Source of the DNA: Actinomyces minihominis
GTDB lineage: Bacteria > Actinomycetota > Actinomycetes > Actinomycetales > Actinomycetaceae
Assembly (NCBI RefSeq): GCF_900187855.1
Contig: NZ_FYEG01000003.1
Coordinates: 248,001-312,000 of the forward strand
DNA length: 64,000 nucleotides
Reading direction: 5' to 3'
Under the pieces are notes generated by a model. That model searched no databases, was not told the origin of the DNA, and worked only from the letters and a program-made list of their open reading frames with translations. The position numbers were made by a program, and so were the translations under genes. The stretch's first letter is position 1; every line of letters begins with the position of its first letter. Shown here one piece after another: positions 55,368-63,961 of the stretch.

Positions 55368-55646
55368 TTGAAAGAACAACACATTGAAGCAGTCTTGAAG
55401 GCTCGCATTGAGGCCCTGGGCGGGTTGTGCTGGAAACTAGTCTGCCCGGGGACCACCGGGGTACCTGACCGGATATGCATGATGGGAGGACACGTCGTGT
55501 TCGTTGAGGTAAAAGCACCGGGCGAAAAACCACGTCCCATCCAGAACCTGAGGATCCAGCAACTACGCGACCAAGGATTCCAAGTCACCGTCCTAGACAG
55601 CCTGGATGGGATAGAGGAGGTTGCCCGTGCGCTACAAGCCGCATGA
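55368..55646 (+). CDS. VRR-NUC domain nuclease
   Basis: A 92-residue phage nuclease of the VRR-NUC family (PD-(D/E)xK fold), probably for branched DNA. The core reads GVPDRICMM, then VVFVEVKAPGE, with D, E and K as the metal site. The TTG at 55368 is chosen because GAGAGG lies at correct distance; the upstream GTG has no ribosome site. It overlaps the SNF2 gene by 20 bp. Confidence 0.88.
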   Translation: MKEQHIEAVLKARIEALGGLCWKLVCPGTTGVPDRICMMGGHVVFVEVKAPGEKPRPIQNLRIQQLRDQGFQVTVLDSLDGIEEVARALQAA

Positions 55647-56982
55647 CTACCAGGCCCAGGCCACCAAGTTCATTCTCGACCACAATGAAGCCGCAGTGCT
55701 CCTTGGGATGGGTTTAGGCAAGAGCGTCATCTCGTTGACGGCAATCTGGGAGTTGGTCCTCGACTACTTCACCGTCACCCGCATTTTGGTGATCGCCCCT
55801 CTGCGGGTGGCTCGGGACACGTGGCCCGGGGAACTGGCGAAGTGGGACCACCTGGAAGGCCTCACCATGGCGGTCGCTGTCGGCACGAAAGCCCAACGGC
55901 TGGAGGCTCTCGCCCAGGGTGCGATGGTGACGGTGATCAACCGAGAAAACATCCCCTGGCTGGTTACCCACTACGGGAATGCGTGGCCCTTCGACATGGT
56001 GGTGATTGACGAGCTGTCATCGTTCAAGAACCCGCGAGCGAAACGCTTCAAAGAACTCACCCGCGTCCGCCCCCACCTCACCCGCATCGTCGGTCTGACG
56101 GGAACCCCGGCCGCGAACGGACTCATGGACCTCTGGGCACAATTCCGCCTCCTTGACGGTGGCGAGCGTTTGGGTCGGTACATCACGCACTACCGGAACC
56201 GCTGGTTCACCCCGGACAAGCGCAACGGCATGCAGGTGTTCACCTACAAACCCAGGGATGGTGCAGAAGCCGAGATTTACGGGGCGATCTCGGACGTGAC
56301 GATCTCCATGAAAACCACGGACCATTTGCGGCTGCCGCCTCTGACGGTGACAACCCACATGGTGGAGATGTCTGAGAGGGAGGCCCGCACATATGACGAG
56401 CTGCGGAAAGATCTGGTGGTCACCCTCGAAGATAATGTCATTGACGCCGCCAACGCTGCTGCCCTATCAGGGAAGCTCCTGCAACTTGCCTCCGGGGCGA
56501 TCTACACCGCAGAGGGTGACACGGTCACGGTTCACGACCGGAAACTCGACGCGCTCGAGGACCTGATCGAGGCCGCCAACGGCGAGTCTCTTCTCGTGGC
56601 CTACTGGTTCAAGCACGACAAGACGCGGATCCAAGAGCGGTTCCCCGAGGCCCGGGAACTGAAAACCAGCGCCGACATTGCGGCGTGGAATGCGGGTGAG
56701 GTTCCGTTGGCGTTGATTCACCCCGCCAGCGCCGGACACGGGTTGAACCTACAAGCGGGCGGTCACTTGCTCGTCTGGTTTTCGCTTACTTGGTCTTTGG
56801 AGTTGTACCAGCAGGCGAACGCCAGGCTGTTCCGGCAAGGACAAGACCAGCCCGTCACCATCACCCACCTCGCGGTAAAAGACACGCTCGACGAGGCAGT
56901 ACTCGCCGCTTTGGAGGCGAAAGACACCACGCAGGAGCGGTTGATCGACGCCGTGAAAACCGAACTCAGTAAGGAGCAGTAA
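55627..56982 (+). CDS. Phage SNF2-family DEAD-like helicase
   Basis: A 451-residue SF2/SNF2 ATPase. Motif I is VLLGMGLGKSV, motif II VVIDELSSFKNP, motif III GLTGTPAANG, and motif VI QQANARLFRQGQ. It commonly stands next to VRR-NUC in siphophages and assists replication or recombination. The GTG at 55627 has GAGGAGG upstream. It overlaps the next gene by 1 bp. Confidence 0.92.
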   Translation: MRYKPHDYQAQATKFILDHNEAAVLLGMGLGKSVISLTAIWELVLDYFTVTRILVIAPLRVARDTWPGELAKWDHLEGLTMAVAVGTKAQRLEALAQGAMVTVINRENIPWLVTHYGNAWPFDMVVIDELSSFKNPRAKRFKELTRVRPHLTRIVGLTGTPAANGLMDLWAQFRLLDGGERLGRYITHYRNRWFTPDKRNGMQVFTYKPRDGAEAEIYGAISDVTISMKTTDHLRLPPLTVTTHMVEMSEREARTYDELRKDLVVTLEDNVIDAANAAALSGKLLQLASGAIYTAEGDTVTVHDRKLDALEDLIEAANGESLLVAYWFKHDKTRIQERFPEARELKTSADIAAWNAGEVPLALIHPASAGHGLNLQAGGHLLVWFSLTWSLELYQQANARLFRQGQDQPVTITHLAVKDTLDEAVLAALEAKDTTQERLIDAVKTELSKEQ

Positions 56983-57440
56983 TGCACGTAATGACCAAGT
57001 ACCTCGACACCCGGAAGGCCGCCATCAGCGCCCTGGAGGACTTCGCGTTGATGGAAAGCCTGGCGGAACTACCAGCCGAAGAAATGGGGGATCAACTGCG
57101 CGCCGACCTCACGGCCCCTGCTAGCCCGCGCTTGGACGGCATGCCCAGCAGCCACGACCCGAAAGCCGGTGAAGCACGCGTCTGTGCGACGCTGGACAAG
57201 ATCGACTTCCTCGGTGAACGCAGGCGTCAGGCCCGGGAGTACCTGGACTGGTTCCTGCCCGCCTGGGCGAGGCTAACCGAGGATGAACGGTTCGTGTTGG
57301 AGACGTTCTTCCTCGGCGAAGGAAGCCGTGAGGAAGCCATCGAGAAGATCAGCGACCACTTCTACATCGAACGCAAGAGCGCCTACGACAAGAAAAGCCG
57401 GGCAGTTCGCCGCTTCGCCACCGTCCTGTACGGCGCGTGA
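56982..57440 (+). CDS. ArpU/DUF1492-like phage regulator
   Basis: The 152-residue protein has a helical head and a C-terminal sigma-like HTH (LTEDERFVLETFFLGEGSRE, followed by IERKSAYDKKSRAVRRF). It resembles ArpU/DUF1492 regulators, which switch on late genes in phages of Gram-positive bacteria. The start overlaps the SNF2 gene by 1 bp. A late-gene promoter target is expected, but not identified. Confidence 0.72.
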   Translation: MHVMTKYLDTRKAAISALEDFALMESLAELPAEEMGDQLRADLTAPASPRLDGMPSSHDPKAGEARVCATLDKIDFLGERRRQAREYLDWFLPAWARLTEDERFVLETFFLGEGSREEAIEKISDHFYIERKSAYDKKSRAVRRFATVLYGA

Positions 57441-57541
57441 CCTGGACGCTCATTGGCAAGCGTCAAAAGGTGTCGCCAACCGGGGATGCTTTTTGACATT
57501 CCCCTATGGGAATCTGTAAGTGGTTGAAAAGTAGGAAACCT

Positions 57542-57590
57542 CGCAAGGCCCCAAGAAGCTCCACTGGCTCCGGCTTCTTGGGGCCTTGCG
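57542..57590 (+). promoter_or_regulatory. Perfect 18-bp hairpin before the HNH gene
   Basis: CGCAAGGCCCCAAGAAGC (57542-57559) is matched without error by 57573-57590 around a 13-nt loop. There is no T-run after it. It lies about 20 bp before the HNH start and may act as transcript processing or translation control element. Confidence 0.7.
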
Positions 57591-57610
57591 GCACCCAGGG
57601 AGGACACGTC

Positions 57611-57988
57611 ATGCCGAGGTATCCAAAGCGCGGCTGCCAAACCCCCGGCTGCCCCGAGCTAACCAACGGCACGTACTGCCAAGCCCACCAACGCGCGGCC
57701 GACGAGCGCTACCGGAAGTTCAAGCGGGACCCGGAGATCAACAAACGCTACGGGCACGCGTGGCGAAAGATCCGCGCCGCCTACGTCGCCGATCACCCCC
57801 TGTGTGAGGACTGCGAAGCAGACGGCAGACTGACCCCGGTCCAGGAAGTCCACCACATCCTCCCGCTGTCCCAAGGTGGAACCCACGACTCAAGCAACCT
57901 GCGATCCCTGTGCAAGCCTTGCCACTCAAGACAATCCGCGAAAGACGGAGACCGCTGGAGCACCAGGGGAAAGGTCTACTCGTACTAA
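57611..57988 (+). CDS. Phage HNH endonuclease
   Basis: A 125-residue HNH nuclease that, next to the terminase, helps in DNA packaging cuts. The motif reads VHHILPLSQGG, with N in SSNLRSLCKPCHS, and four cysteines (CEDC and CKPC) hold a zinc. The ATG at 57611 has GGAGGACA upstream. The N-terminus has a second small Cys/His group (CQTPGCPEL...YCQAH). It precedes the terminase by 1.3 kb, with a cargo gene between. Confidence 0.93.
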   Translation: MPRYPKRGCQTPGCPELTNGTYCQAHQRAADERYRKFKRDPEINKRYGHAWRKIRAAYVADHPLCEDCEADGRLTPVQEVHHILPLSQGGTHDSSNLRSLCKPCHSRQSAKDGDRWSTRGKVYSY

Positions 57989-58179
57989 ACGCGGCCTTCA
58001 CCGCCCCCGGGAAGTGAAACCTGGTCCTGTTTTGGAGGGGTGGGGCGGTCTGAATCTCTACAGGCCCTCCCACACGTCAGCGGGGTGGCCCACCGCGCGC
58101 AAAGTTCCCGAATCAAACAGGGTATTGACCCCTGGCCCGAGAACCGAGGCTTTCCCTGCTCTGAAACGCGCGTTGATCT

Positions 58180-59139
58180 TCAGAGCAGTTCCAGCAGGCC
58201 GCGCTCGATTTGAAACATAGGTTCGTCCCAATCAAACCCAACAATCCGCAGGTGCTCATCGACTACCTGTGACAGCCGTCGTATCGCTTCGTGTTCGTCA
58301 CTTCGCGGTAGGGCGTTCTCACCGGAAGGAAGCAAACCTAGCATCTTGCGGAAGCTGTCGAACCACTGCGGAAGTCGCAATCGAGCTTTTGCGTATCGGA
58401 GATCATCGAGTTCAAGCGAAAGGCGGTCTCCGGAACTCTGTTCGTAGGCGACGCAATAGGCCAACTGCTTAAGCGCAATCAGCGCCTGTGAACCAACCTC
58501 AAGGGCCAGACGCTCGACATCTAGGTGCAACTGGTACTCAGCCACAACACCGATTAATGATTTCTCTAACCACAGAATGACGTCACTGGGGTTCCAAACG
58601 GAGCCGTCGGTGGGCAATCTCGTGAGCGCACCTAGTTCAGCTCTGTATTCGTCAATGACCGCAGATGCTGACGACAGGAGGTTTACACTCTTCCAACTTT
58701 CGCTTTCCACTTCCCCTGTTGATTCGCCGCGCTGGTACATAGCAACGTGGTTCATTTCGTGGACGAGCGTCTTCAGGAACGTGAAAGCAGCATCTGGGTT
58801 GGCGCGGTAATCGAGCGCCTGCGCAAACATGTCAGCGTGGACGAGAACATCGAACGTGTCGCCGTTTCTCATGGTTTTCCCGCCGACGAATCCCTCTCCT
58901 CGTGAGAGGTTGTATGAGTTCGCTGCCTTGGTGTCGCCAAACCTTGCTCTTGTGGACTGAACGAAGTCGCCCGTTATCACGAGTTTGGCGTTCTCAGGCG
59001 TGTGGGCGATCTCGGTCGCCAGGTTAACGCAAATGACCAGGAATTCGGGCGGCGGTGAGGACTCAATAATCAACTCAGCAAACTCAGGACTGACTGTCTC
59101 AAGCTGAACTTGCACTAGGGGAATATCAGGCTGCTGCAT
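58180..59139 (-). CDS. Predicted HExxH metallopeptidase-like cargo gene
   Basis: A 319-residue protein, opposite to all phage genes around. It has a zincin-like motif TLVHEMNHVAMY (H127, E128, H131), with E164/E167 as candidate third ligands in VIDEYRAELGAL. The rest is mostly helical, with no signal peptide. No known family could be named. It sits between the HNH and terminase small subunit genes, where most phages have no gene. It may be a lysogenic-conversion (moron) or defence gene. Confidence 0.55.
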   Translation of the reverse strand: MQQPDIPLVQVQLETVSPEFAELIIESSPPPEFLVICVNLATEIAHTPENAKLVITGDFVQSTRARFGDTKAANSYNLSRGEGFVGGKTMRNGDTFDVLVHADMFAQALDYRANPDAAFTFLKTLVHEMNHVAMYQRGESTGEVESESWKSVNLLSSASAVIDEYRAELGALTRLPTDGSVWNPSDVILWLEKSLIGVVAEYQLHLDVERLALEVGSQALIALKQLAYCVAYEQSSGDRLSLELDDLRYAKARLRLPQWFDSFRKMLGLLPSGENALPRSDEHEAIRRLSQVVDEHLRIVGFDWDEPMFQIERGLLELL

Positions 59140-59322
59140 GCTTGCCTTTCGCGAGCAGGGTCGGACAGAGGACTATCGCCATGTGAACACTGGTGCGCAG
59201 CATGCACGGCGAGCTCCATCGCCAAAGTATCAGTGCGCTCCGACAACTCTTCGTTGTCGCCGGGGCGGCTAAGCACTCGTTTCTCCCTCTGCGGTCGCCG
59301 AGGCAAACATGGAAGACAAATA

Positions 59323-59895
59323 ATGGCGAAAGATGGAACTAACCGTGGTGGCCGCAGAGTTCGAGCGGGCGCGAAACCGGATGCGTTGAATGAGAAGCTG
59401 CAGGCGGGTCGGCCTGCTACGCGGATGAGGGTTCCAGACCTAGACCCGTTCGATTTTGAGGGAGCCGACATTGGTGACGGAGCGATCCTCGCTGGTGAAC
59501 CTATGCCGGAGCCTTCTGGCTACTTGAGTGCGGAGCAGCGCGATGGGAAACCCCTGGGCGCTGACCTCGTCTACCGGGAAACCTGGGACTGGCTTGATCA
59601 GCGGGGCTGCACCCAGTTCGTCGCTAAACGCCTGATCGAGGCGTACGCGCAGTCTTTCGCCCGTTACGTCCAGTGCGAGGAAGCGATCTCCAAGTTCGGT
59701 CTCCTCGGCAAGCACCCCACTACGGGCGCGGCGATCGCTTCGCCGTTCGTTGCCATGTCGCAGAGTTTTGGCAAGCAGGCGAACGTTTACTGGTATGAGA
59801 TTTACGAGATCGTGCGCGCTACCTGCACCACTGACTTCTCTGGTTCAACGCCGGGTGACGACATGATGGAAAAACTCCTCCAAGCCCGCAGCTAG
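59323..59895 (+). CDS. Terminase small subunit (P27-like)
   Basis: A 190-residue protein of the phage P27-type terminase small subunits, which recognise the phage DNA for packaging. The basic N-terminus (NRGGRRVRAGAKPDALNEKL) and the helical core (WDWLDQRGCTQFVAKRLIEA) are typical. The ATG at 59323 fits the start of that N-terminus. The large subunit was not seen in the window, but should follow. A terminator closes this gene. Confidence 0.82.
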   Translation: MAKDGTNRGGRRVRAGAKPDALNEKLQAGRPATRMRVPDLDPFDFEGADIGDGAILAGEPMPEPSGYLSAEQRDGKPLGADLVYRETWDWLDQRGCTQFVAKRLIEAYAQSFARYVQCEEAISKFGLLGKHPTTGAAIASPFVAMSQSFGKQANVYWYEIYEIVRATCTTDFSGSTPGDDMMEKLLQARS

Positions 59896-59920
59896 CCCCC
59901 ACGCTTCACCTTCTTTCTTG

Positions 59921-59953
59921 CAGCATCCCAACCGTGGGGTGCTGTTTTTGTTT
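59921..59953 (+). terminator. Terminator after terminase small subunit gene
   Basis: CAGCATCCC (59921-59929) pairs with GGGGTGCTG (59936-59944) and is followed by TTTTTGTTT. Confidence 0.75.
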
Positions 59954-59990
59954 ACCCATGTTTTCAACCATTGAAAGTGAGAACCTTCTG

Positions 59991-61184
59991 ATGTCTATAG
60001 TCAAAACCGCTGAGGCCGTCTGTGTTGGTCATCCTGACAAACTGTGTGACTTGATCGCCGACCGGGTCCTTGACGACATCCTGTGGGAGGACAAGACCGC
60101 CCGCGTCGCCGTAGAAGTGCTGGCCGCAGGAAGAACGATCACAGTTGCCGGGGAAATCACCACCAGCGTGCGCCCCCGTATCCGTGATTCTGTTCGGCAA
60201 GCGTTGATCAAGGCTGGGTATGAGCCGTGCCGGTTCCGGATTCGTGTGCGGGTGCGCCGCCAATCCCCAGACATTTCGGCTGGGGTCACCACTTCTTTGG
60301 AGGCGCGCGGCGGGGATGAGTCCGCGTTCGCTTTGCAGGGCGCTGGCGACCAAGGCACCTTCTACGGATACGCCACTTCGGGAACCAAAGAAATGCTGCC
60401 GCTACCCCTGGTCCTAGCCCACGACATCTGCAAGCGCCTCGACAAAGCCCGCCAAGATGGGCTGATCAAGGGCATCAAGCCGGACGGGAAAGCGCAAGTC
60501 AGCATCACCTACGACAGTGCGGGCCGTCCGGTTGAAGTGTGTGCGGTGGTGGTGTCTGTGCATCATGACGCGAAGAAAGACTTATCCGAGTTGGCGCGTG
60601 AGGTGAAGACCCTCGTCATCGGCCCCGCCTGCCAGCCACATCTCCCCATCGCCGATAATGCTCACGTCTTGGTGAATCCGTCGGGGAAGTTCACGCTCGG
60701 CGGGCCAACCGCAGACACAGGCCTGACGGGGCGAAAACTCGCCGTCGATACCTATGGTGGTTTGGCCGCTCATGGGGGTGGCGCGTTCTCCGGGAAAGAC
60801 GCCTCCAAGGTTGACCGGTCCGCGGCCTACATGGCCCGCCTAATCGCCAAGACCATCGTCACCGCAGATTTGGCGGAGGAAGCGACGGTCGCAATCTCGT
60901 ACGCGATTGGGAAAGCCGACCCGGTCGCGTTCAGCGTCGACACCGCAGGCAGTGGCCTCTACGCCGACTCCCTGCTGACGAAGGCCGCAAGCGCCGTGTT
61001 CCCGCTCCGCCCCGGAGCGATCATCGACGCTTTGGATCTGCGCGGCCCTGGCCTCTCAAGGTTCTCTACCTACGGTCACTTCGGTGATGGTGGCGCGTGG
61101 GAGAACGAGTACAAGTACAAGCGCCAGTTGGAGAATGAGGTGAGGCGCCTTGCAAATGCAGCTAAAGACCATACCGATTGGTAA
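59991..61184 (+). CDS. metK: Phage S-adenosylmethionine synthetase
   Basis: A 397-residue methionine adenosyltransferase. All three family motifs are seen: GHPDKLCDLIADRVLDDI, GAGDQGTFYGYATS, and GGGAFSGKDASKVDRSAAY. It makes SAM from ATP and methionine. The sequence departs from the canonical housekeeping form (for example QISDAI is changed to LIADRV), as expected for a phage copy. It lies directly before a ParB-domain DNA methyltransferase that needs SAM, and overlaps it by 29 bp. Confidence 0.9.
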   Translation: MSIVKTAEAVCVGHPDKLCDLIADRVLDDILWEDKTARVAVEVLAAGRTITVAGEITTSVRPRIRDSVRQALIKAGYEPCRFRIRVRVRRQSPDISAGVTTSLEARGGDESAFALQGAGDQGTFYGYATSGTKEMLPLPLVLAHDICKRLDKARQDGLIKGIKPDGKAQVSITYDSAGRPVEVCAVVVSVHHDAKKDLSELAREVKTLVIGPACQPHLPIADNAHVLVNPSGKFTLGGPTADTGLTGRKLAVDTYGGLAAHGGGAFSGKDASKVDRSAAYMARLIAKTIVTADLAEEATVAISYAIGKADPVAFSVDTAGSGLYADSLLTKAASAVFPLRPGAIIDALDLRGPGLSRFSTYGHFGDGGAWENEYKYKRQLENEVRRLANAAKDHTDW

Positions 61185-62406
61185 TCTGACTCCGGCGGAC
61201 TACAACCCGCGTAAGGAACTGGGGCCTGGGGATCCGGAGTTCGACAAACTCAAACGTTCCCTCGACGAGTTCGGTTACGTTGAACCGGTCATCTGGAATA
61301 GGACCACCGGACGCGTCGTCGGAGGCCACCAACGCATCACCGCCCTCAAAGCCCTCGGCTACGAGGACGTGGACTGTGTTGTCGTCGAGTTGGACGAGAC
61401 CCGTGAGAAGGCCCTGAATATTGCGCTCAACAAGATCAATGGTGAGTGGGACCAACATAAACTCTCCCTCCTGATCGCAGACCTAGACGCCAGCGACTTC
61501 GATGCAGAGTTGACCGGGTTTGATGATGAGGAAATCCAAGCCATGATCGGCTCCCTCAACGAGACCGAGGTGGAGGACGACGGGTTTGACCTCACCGCCG
61601 CTCTTGAGGAGGCAGCGTTTGTGGAGCGCGGCGACATCTGGACCATCGGACGACACCGCCTGGTGTGCGGTGACGCCACCAACGAGACGGACGTTCAAGC
61701 GTTGATGGGTGGGAAGAAAGCGAACCTGGTTCTCACCGACCCGCCATACAACGTCGCCTTCGAATCCTCCGACGGGTTGAAGATCGCGAACGACAAAATG
61801 CAGGCGGACTCGTTCTACGACTTCCTTTATGCCGCGTTCACTCAAATGGCTGCCGCGACCGAGAAGGGCGGCTCGGCTTATGTGTTTCATGCGGACACGG
61901 AGGGGGTGAACTTCCGCCGCGCCTTCGTTGACGCGGGCTTCCACCTCTCCGGGTGCTGCATTTGGGTGAAAAACTCTCTCGTCCTTGGAAGGTCCCCGTA
62001 TCAGTGGCAGCACGAACCAGTACTGTTTGGTTGGCTCGGGAAGGGGAAGCACCGCTGGTATGCGGACCGGAAGCAGACCACGGTGTGGAACTTCGACAAG
62101 CCCCGCAAAAACTCAGATCACCCCACTTCTAAGCCTTTGGATTTGTTGGCTTATCCGATTGGGAACTCCACCCAGGCCAACGCGATCGTGCTCGACACCT
62201 TCGCCGGTTCCGGCTCCACATTGATGGCGTGCGAGGCGACCGACCGCATCTGTTACGCGATGGAACTCGACGGAAAATATGCGTCCGTGATCCTGCGCCG
62301 CTACGCCGAGCACACCGGAGACGCCGCCGGGATCACCTGTAGTCGCGGCGGCAGGGAGTACGCGTATTTGGATTTGGTGCGCGATGTTCAACGGGCAGGT
62401 GAGTGA
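61156..62406 (+). CDS. ParB-like domain fused to DNA methyltransferase
   Basis: A 416-residue fusion. The N-terminal ParB/Sulfiredoxin-type domain has DYNPRKELG and RVVGGHQRITALKALGY. After a linker comes a beta-class methyltransferase: LVLTDPPYNVAF (catalytic motif IV), and later HPTSKPLDLLAYPI and VLDTFAGSGSTLMAC (motif I). It modifies adenine (or cytosine N4) in phage and host DNA, possibly against host restriction. The ATG at 61156 is preferred, TTG at 61150 is possible. It needs SAM, which its partner metK provides. Confidence 0.9.
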   Translation: MQLKTIPIGNLTPADYNPRKELGPGDPEFDKLKRSLDEFGYVEPVIWNRTTGRVVGGHQRITALKALGYEDVDCVVVELDETREKALNIALNKINGEWDQHKLSLLIADLDASDFDAELTGFDDEEIQAMIGSLNETEVEDDGFDLTAALEEAAFVERGDIWTIGRHRLVCGDATNETDVQALMGGKKANLVLTDPPYNVAFESSDGLKIANDKMQADSFYDFLYAAFTQMAAATEKGGSAYVFHADTEGVNFRRAFVDAGFHLSGCCIWVKNSLVLGRSPYQWQHEPVLFGWLGKGKHRWYADRKQTTVWNFDKPRKNSDHPTSKPLDLLAYPIGNSTQANAIVLDTFAGSGSTLMACEATDRICYAMELDGKYASVILRRYAEHTGDAAGITCSRGGREYAYLDLVRDVQRAGE

Positions 62407-62416
62407 GCGAAATCCC

Positions 62417-62473
62417 TTGAAAACACTGGGGTTTCCGGCTTGCTATATGTGCCGGGTAGAGCGTGTATGTACA
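62417..62473 (+). promoter_or_regulatory. Promoter-like leader with TGTATGTACA box (copy 1)
   Basis: TTGAAA (62417) and TGCTAT (62441) stand 18 bp apart. CCGGCT lies at 62435-62440, then 23 bases, then TGTATGTACA (62464-62473). The same arrangement recurs before the 63614 gene, so this is probably a phage late control site. Confidence 0.45.
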
Positions 62474-62521
62474 TGACCAAAAAGCCCCACGCCCGGTGGG
62501 GCCACTCGGAAGGAGCCGGTC

Positions 62522-63298
62522 ATGAAAACCCTGTTCACCCCACAGGCCAAGCAAGCCCGGAAGCACCTAGCCCAGGTGATCGGCACGGTCCTTGGCGGCA
62601 TCAAATCCACCTATTTGGGGGCACCAAGCATGGCCTACCAAATCGGCCTCGTCACCCTGGAACGCGACTGGACCGTCACCTGGCCCACAGACCTGCCCGC
62701 GCGGGACGTGGACCTGATCGAAGCGGTCGCCACCCAGGAAGGCTACAAGGTGTCGCGCAGCGCAGGCTCACCTGAACAGGCGGCCGAAGAAGCCCCCGCG
62801 CAGGCCTCCAACGAACCCTCTGAGGAATCCGCCGGGGAAGCCGCTCGGGAAGATGTGGGGCTGACGCTCTCGTTCCCAACTACCGGGTGGGATGAGCGCA
62901 CGCAGGCGAACCTGGTGGCCATGCTCGCCTCCAAACGCACCCTCATCACTAAGGCCCTCGACCTTCCGGCACTGCCGGTGGAGTTCACCGAAGACCAAGT
63001 GTCCTTCCCCTGGTTCACAAGCGTGCCCGAACCGGAAGTAGCCCAAGCCGTCGCACAACTGCTGGCCGCGATGATCGACGCTTCGAAGAAGGCCAGCCGC
63101 GTTTCGTCGAAGCCGCCAGCGGGTGGGAATGAGAAGTACGCGATGCGCTGCCTCCTGCTGCGCCTGGGGTTCATCGGCATCCAATACAAAACCGCCCGCA
63201 AAGTCCTGATGGGGAACCTTGAAGGCAACGCGGCGTGGGCCAACCCACCCGCGCCACAAGCACCCCAGCCAACTCAGGCCGCGGGGGTGACAGCGTGA
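62522..63298 (+). CDS. Hypothetical phage protein
   Basis: A 258-residue protein, MKTLFTPQAKQARKHLAQVI at its head, similar to phage proteins once called 'virulence-related'. An acidic linker (about 78-110) splits two domains. The second domain (about 115-235) is helical and ends with a Pro/Ala-rich tail. The start has GGAAGGAG upstream. Overlaps the DUF4314 gene by 4 bp. Confidence 0.7.
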   Translation: MKTLFTPQAKQARKHLAQVIGTVLGGIKSTYLGAPSMAYQIGLVTLERDWTVTWPTDLPARDVDLIEAVATQEGYKVSRSAGSPEQAAEEAPAQASNEPSEESAGEAAREDVGLTLSFPTTGWDERTQANLVAMLASKRTLITKALDLPALPVEFTEDQVSFPWFTSVPEPEVAQAVAQLLAAMIDASKKASRVSSKPPAGGNEKYAMRCLLLRLGFIGIQYKTARKVLMGNLEGNAAWANPPAPQAPQPTQAAGVTA

Positions 63299-63522
63299 GC
63301 ACCGAGAACGTACAGCCCGGCCAGCGGGTCCGCCTGGTCTACACGTCGGATCCGTATTCGGACCTGCCTGCTGGTAGCGAGGGCACCGTCATGTTCGTTG
63401 ATGACCTCGGCACCGTCCACGTCGCCTGGGATTCGGGGTCCACCCTCGGCCTCATCCCCGGCGAAGACAAATGGACAATCACGCCGGATAGCAACACGAC
63501 TCCTAGAGACATAGACCGCTAG
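63295..63522 (+). CDS. DUF4314 family phage protein
   Basis: A 75-residue protein of the DUF4314 family: GQRVRLVYTSDPYSDLPAGS, then GTVMFVDDLGTVHVAWDSGS and a final LIPGEDKW. It looks like an SH3-type small beta barrel. The GTG start overlaps the previous gene by 4 bp. Function in phages unknown. Confidence 0.82.
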   Translation: MSTENVQPGQRVRLVYTSDPYSDLPAGSEGTVMFVDDLGTVHVAWDSGSTLGLIPGEDKWTITPDSNTTPRDIDR

Positions 63523-63546
63523 GAATCGTTGCTATTACGGGGCAAA

Positions 63547-63585
63547 CCGGCTGGATAGTGTGTGGAACCTATGGCTGTATGTACA
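63547..63585 (+). promoter_or_regulatory. TGTATGTACA box (copy 2)
   Basis: CCGGCT (63547-63552), 23 bases, then TGTATGTACA (63576-63585): identical spacing to the copy at 62435-62473. Upstream TTGCTA (63529) could serve as -35. Confidence 0.45.
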
Positions 63586-63613
63586 CAAGCAAACAAGCCA
63601 AGAGGAGCCAAAT

Positions 63614-63961
63614 ATGAACACCACCGAAACCCTGGAAAACCAGATCGCCACCCGCACCGAAATCAACTCGCCCTCAGTTATTTGGGCCTACGTGGTCACC
63701 AAAGAAACCGGGAACGAGCACCTCGACTTCTCCGAGTACATTTCCGACACTGACCTGCCGGGCCTGACCAAAGAGCTCGACGCCCTCGGAATCGACACTT
63801 TCACGGTCAGCGCCGGTCACACGGGCATGGCGGCCTTCCTACAGGGAATCTGCCAGCAAGGCTGGAACCTGACGGGAATCACCAACGTGAAAGAACGGTT
63901 CGTGGACATCCTCACCGGTGAACGCCGCGAGCGGCCCGCCTTCAAACTCGAACGCAACTGA
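63614..63961 (+). CDS. Hypothetical phage protein
   Basis: A 115-residue protein, MNTTETLENQIATRTEINSP at its start, with an alpha/beta pattern (YVVTKETGNEHLDFSEYISD). The ATG at 63614 has AAGAGGAG at ideal distance. It is preceded by a TGTATGTACA control site. Not recognised; possibly similar to small phage DUF proteins downstream of DUF4314. It ends 39 bp before the window edge, where CCCC...GGGG may form a terminator hairpin. Confidence 0.6.
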   Translation: MNTTETLENQIATRTEINSPSVIWAYVVTKETGNEHLDFSEYISDTDLPGLTKELDALGIDTFTVSAGHTGMAAFLQGICQQGWNLTGITNVKERFVDILTGERRERPAFKLERN

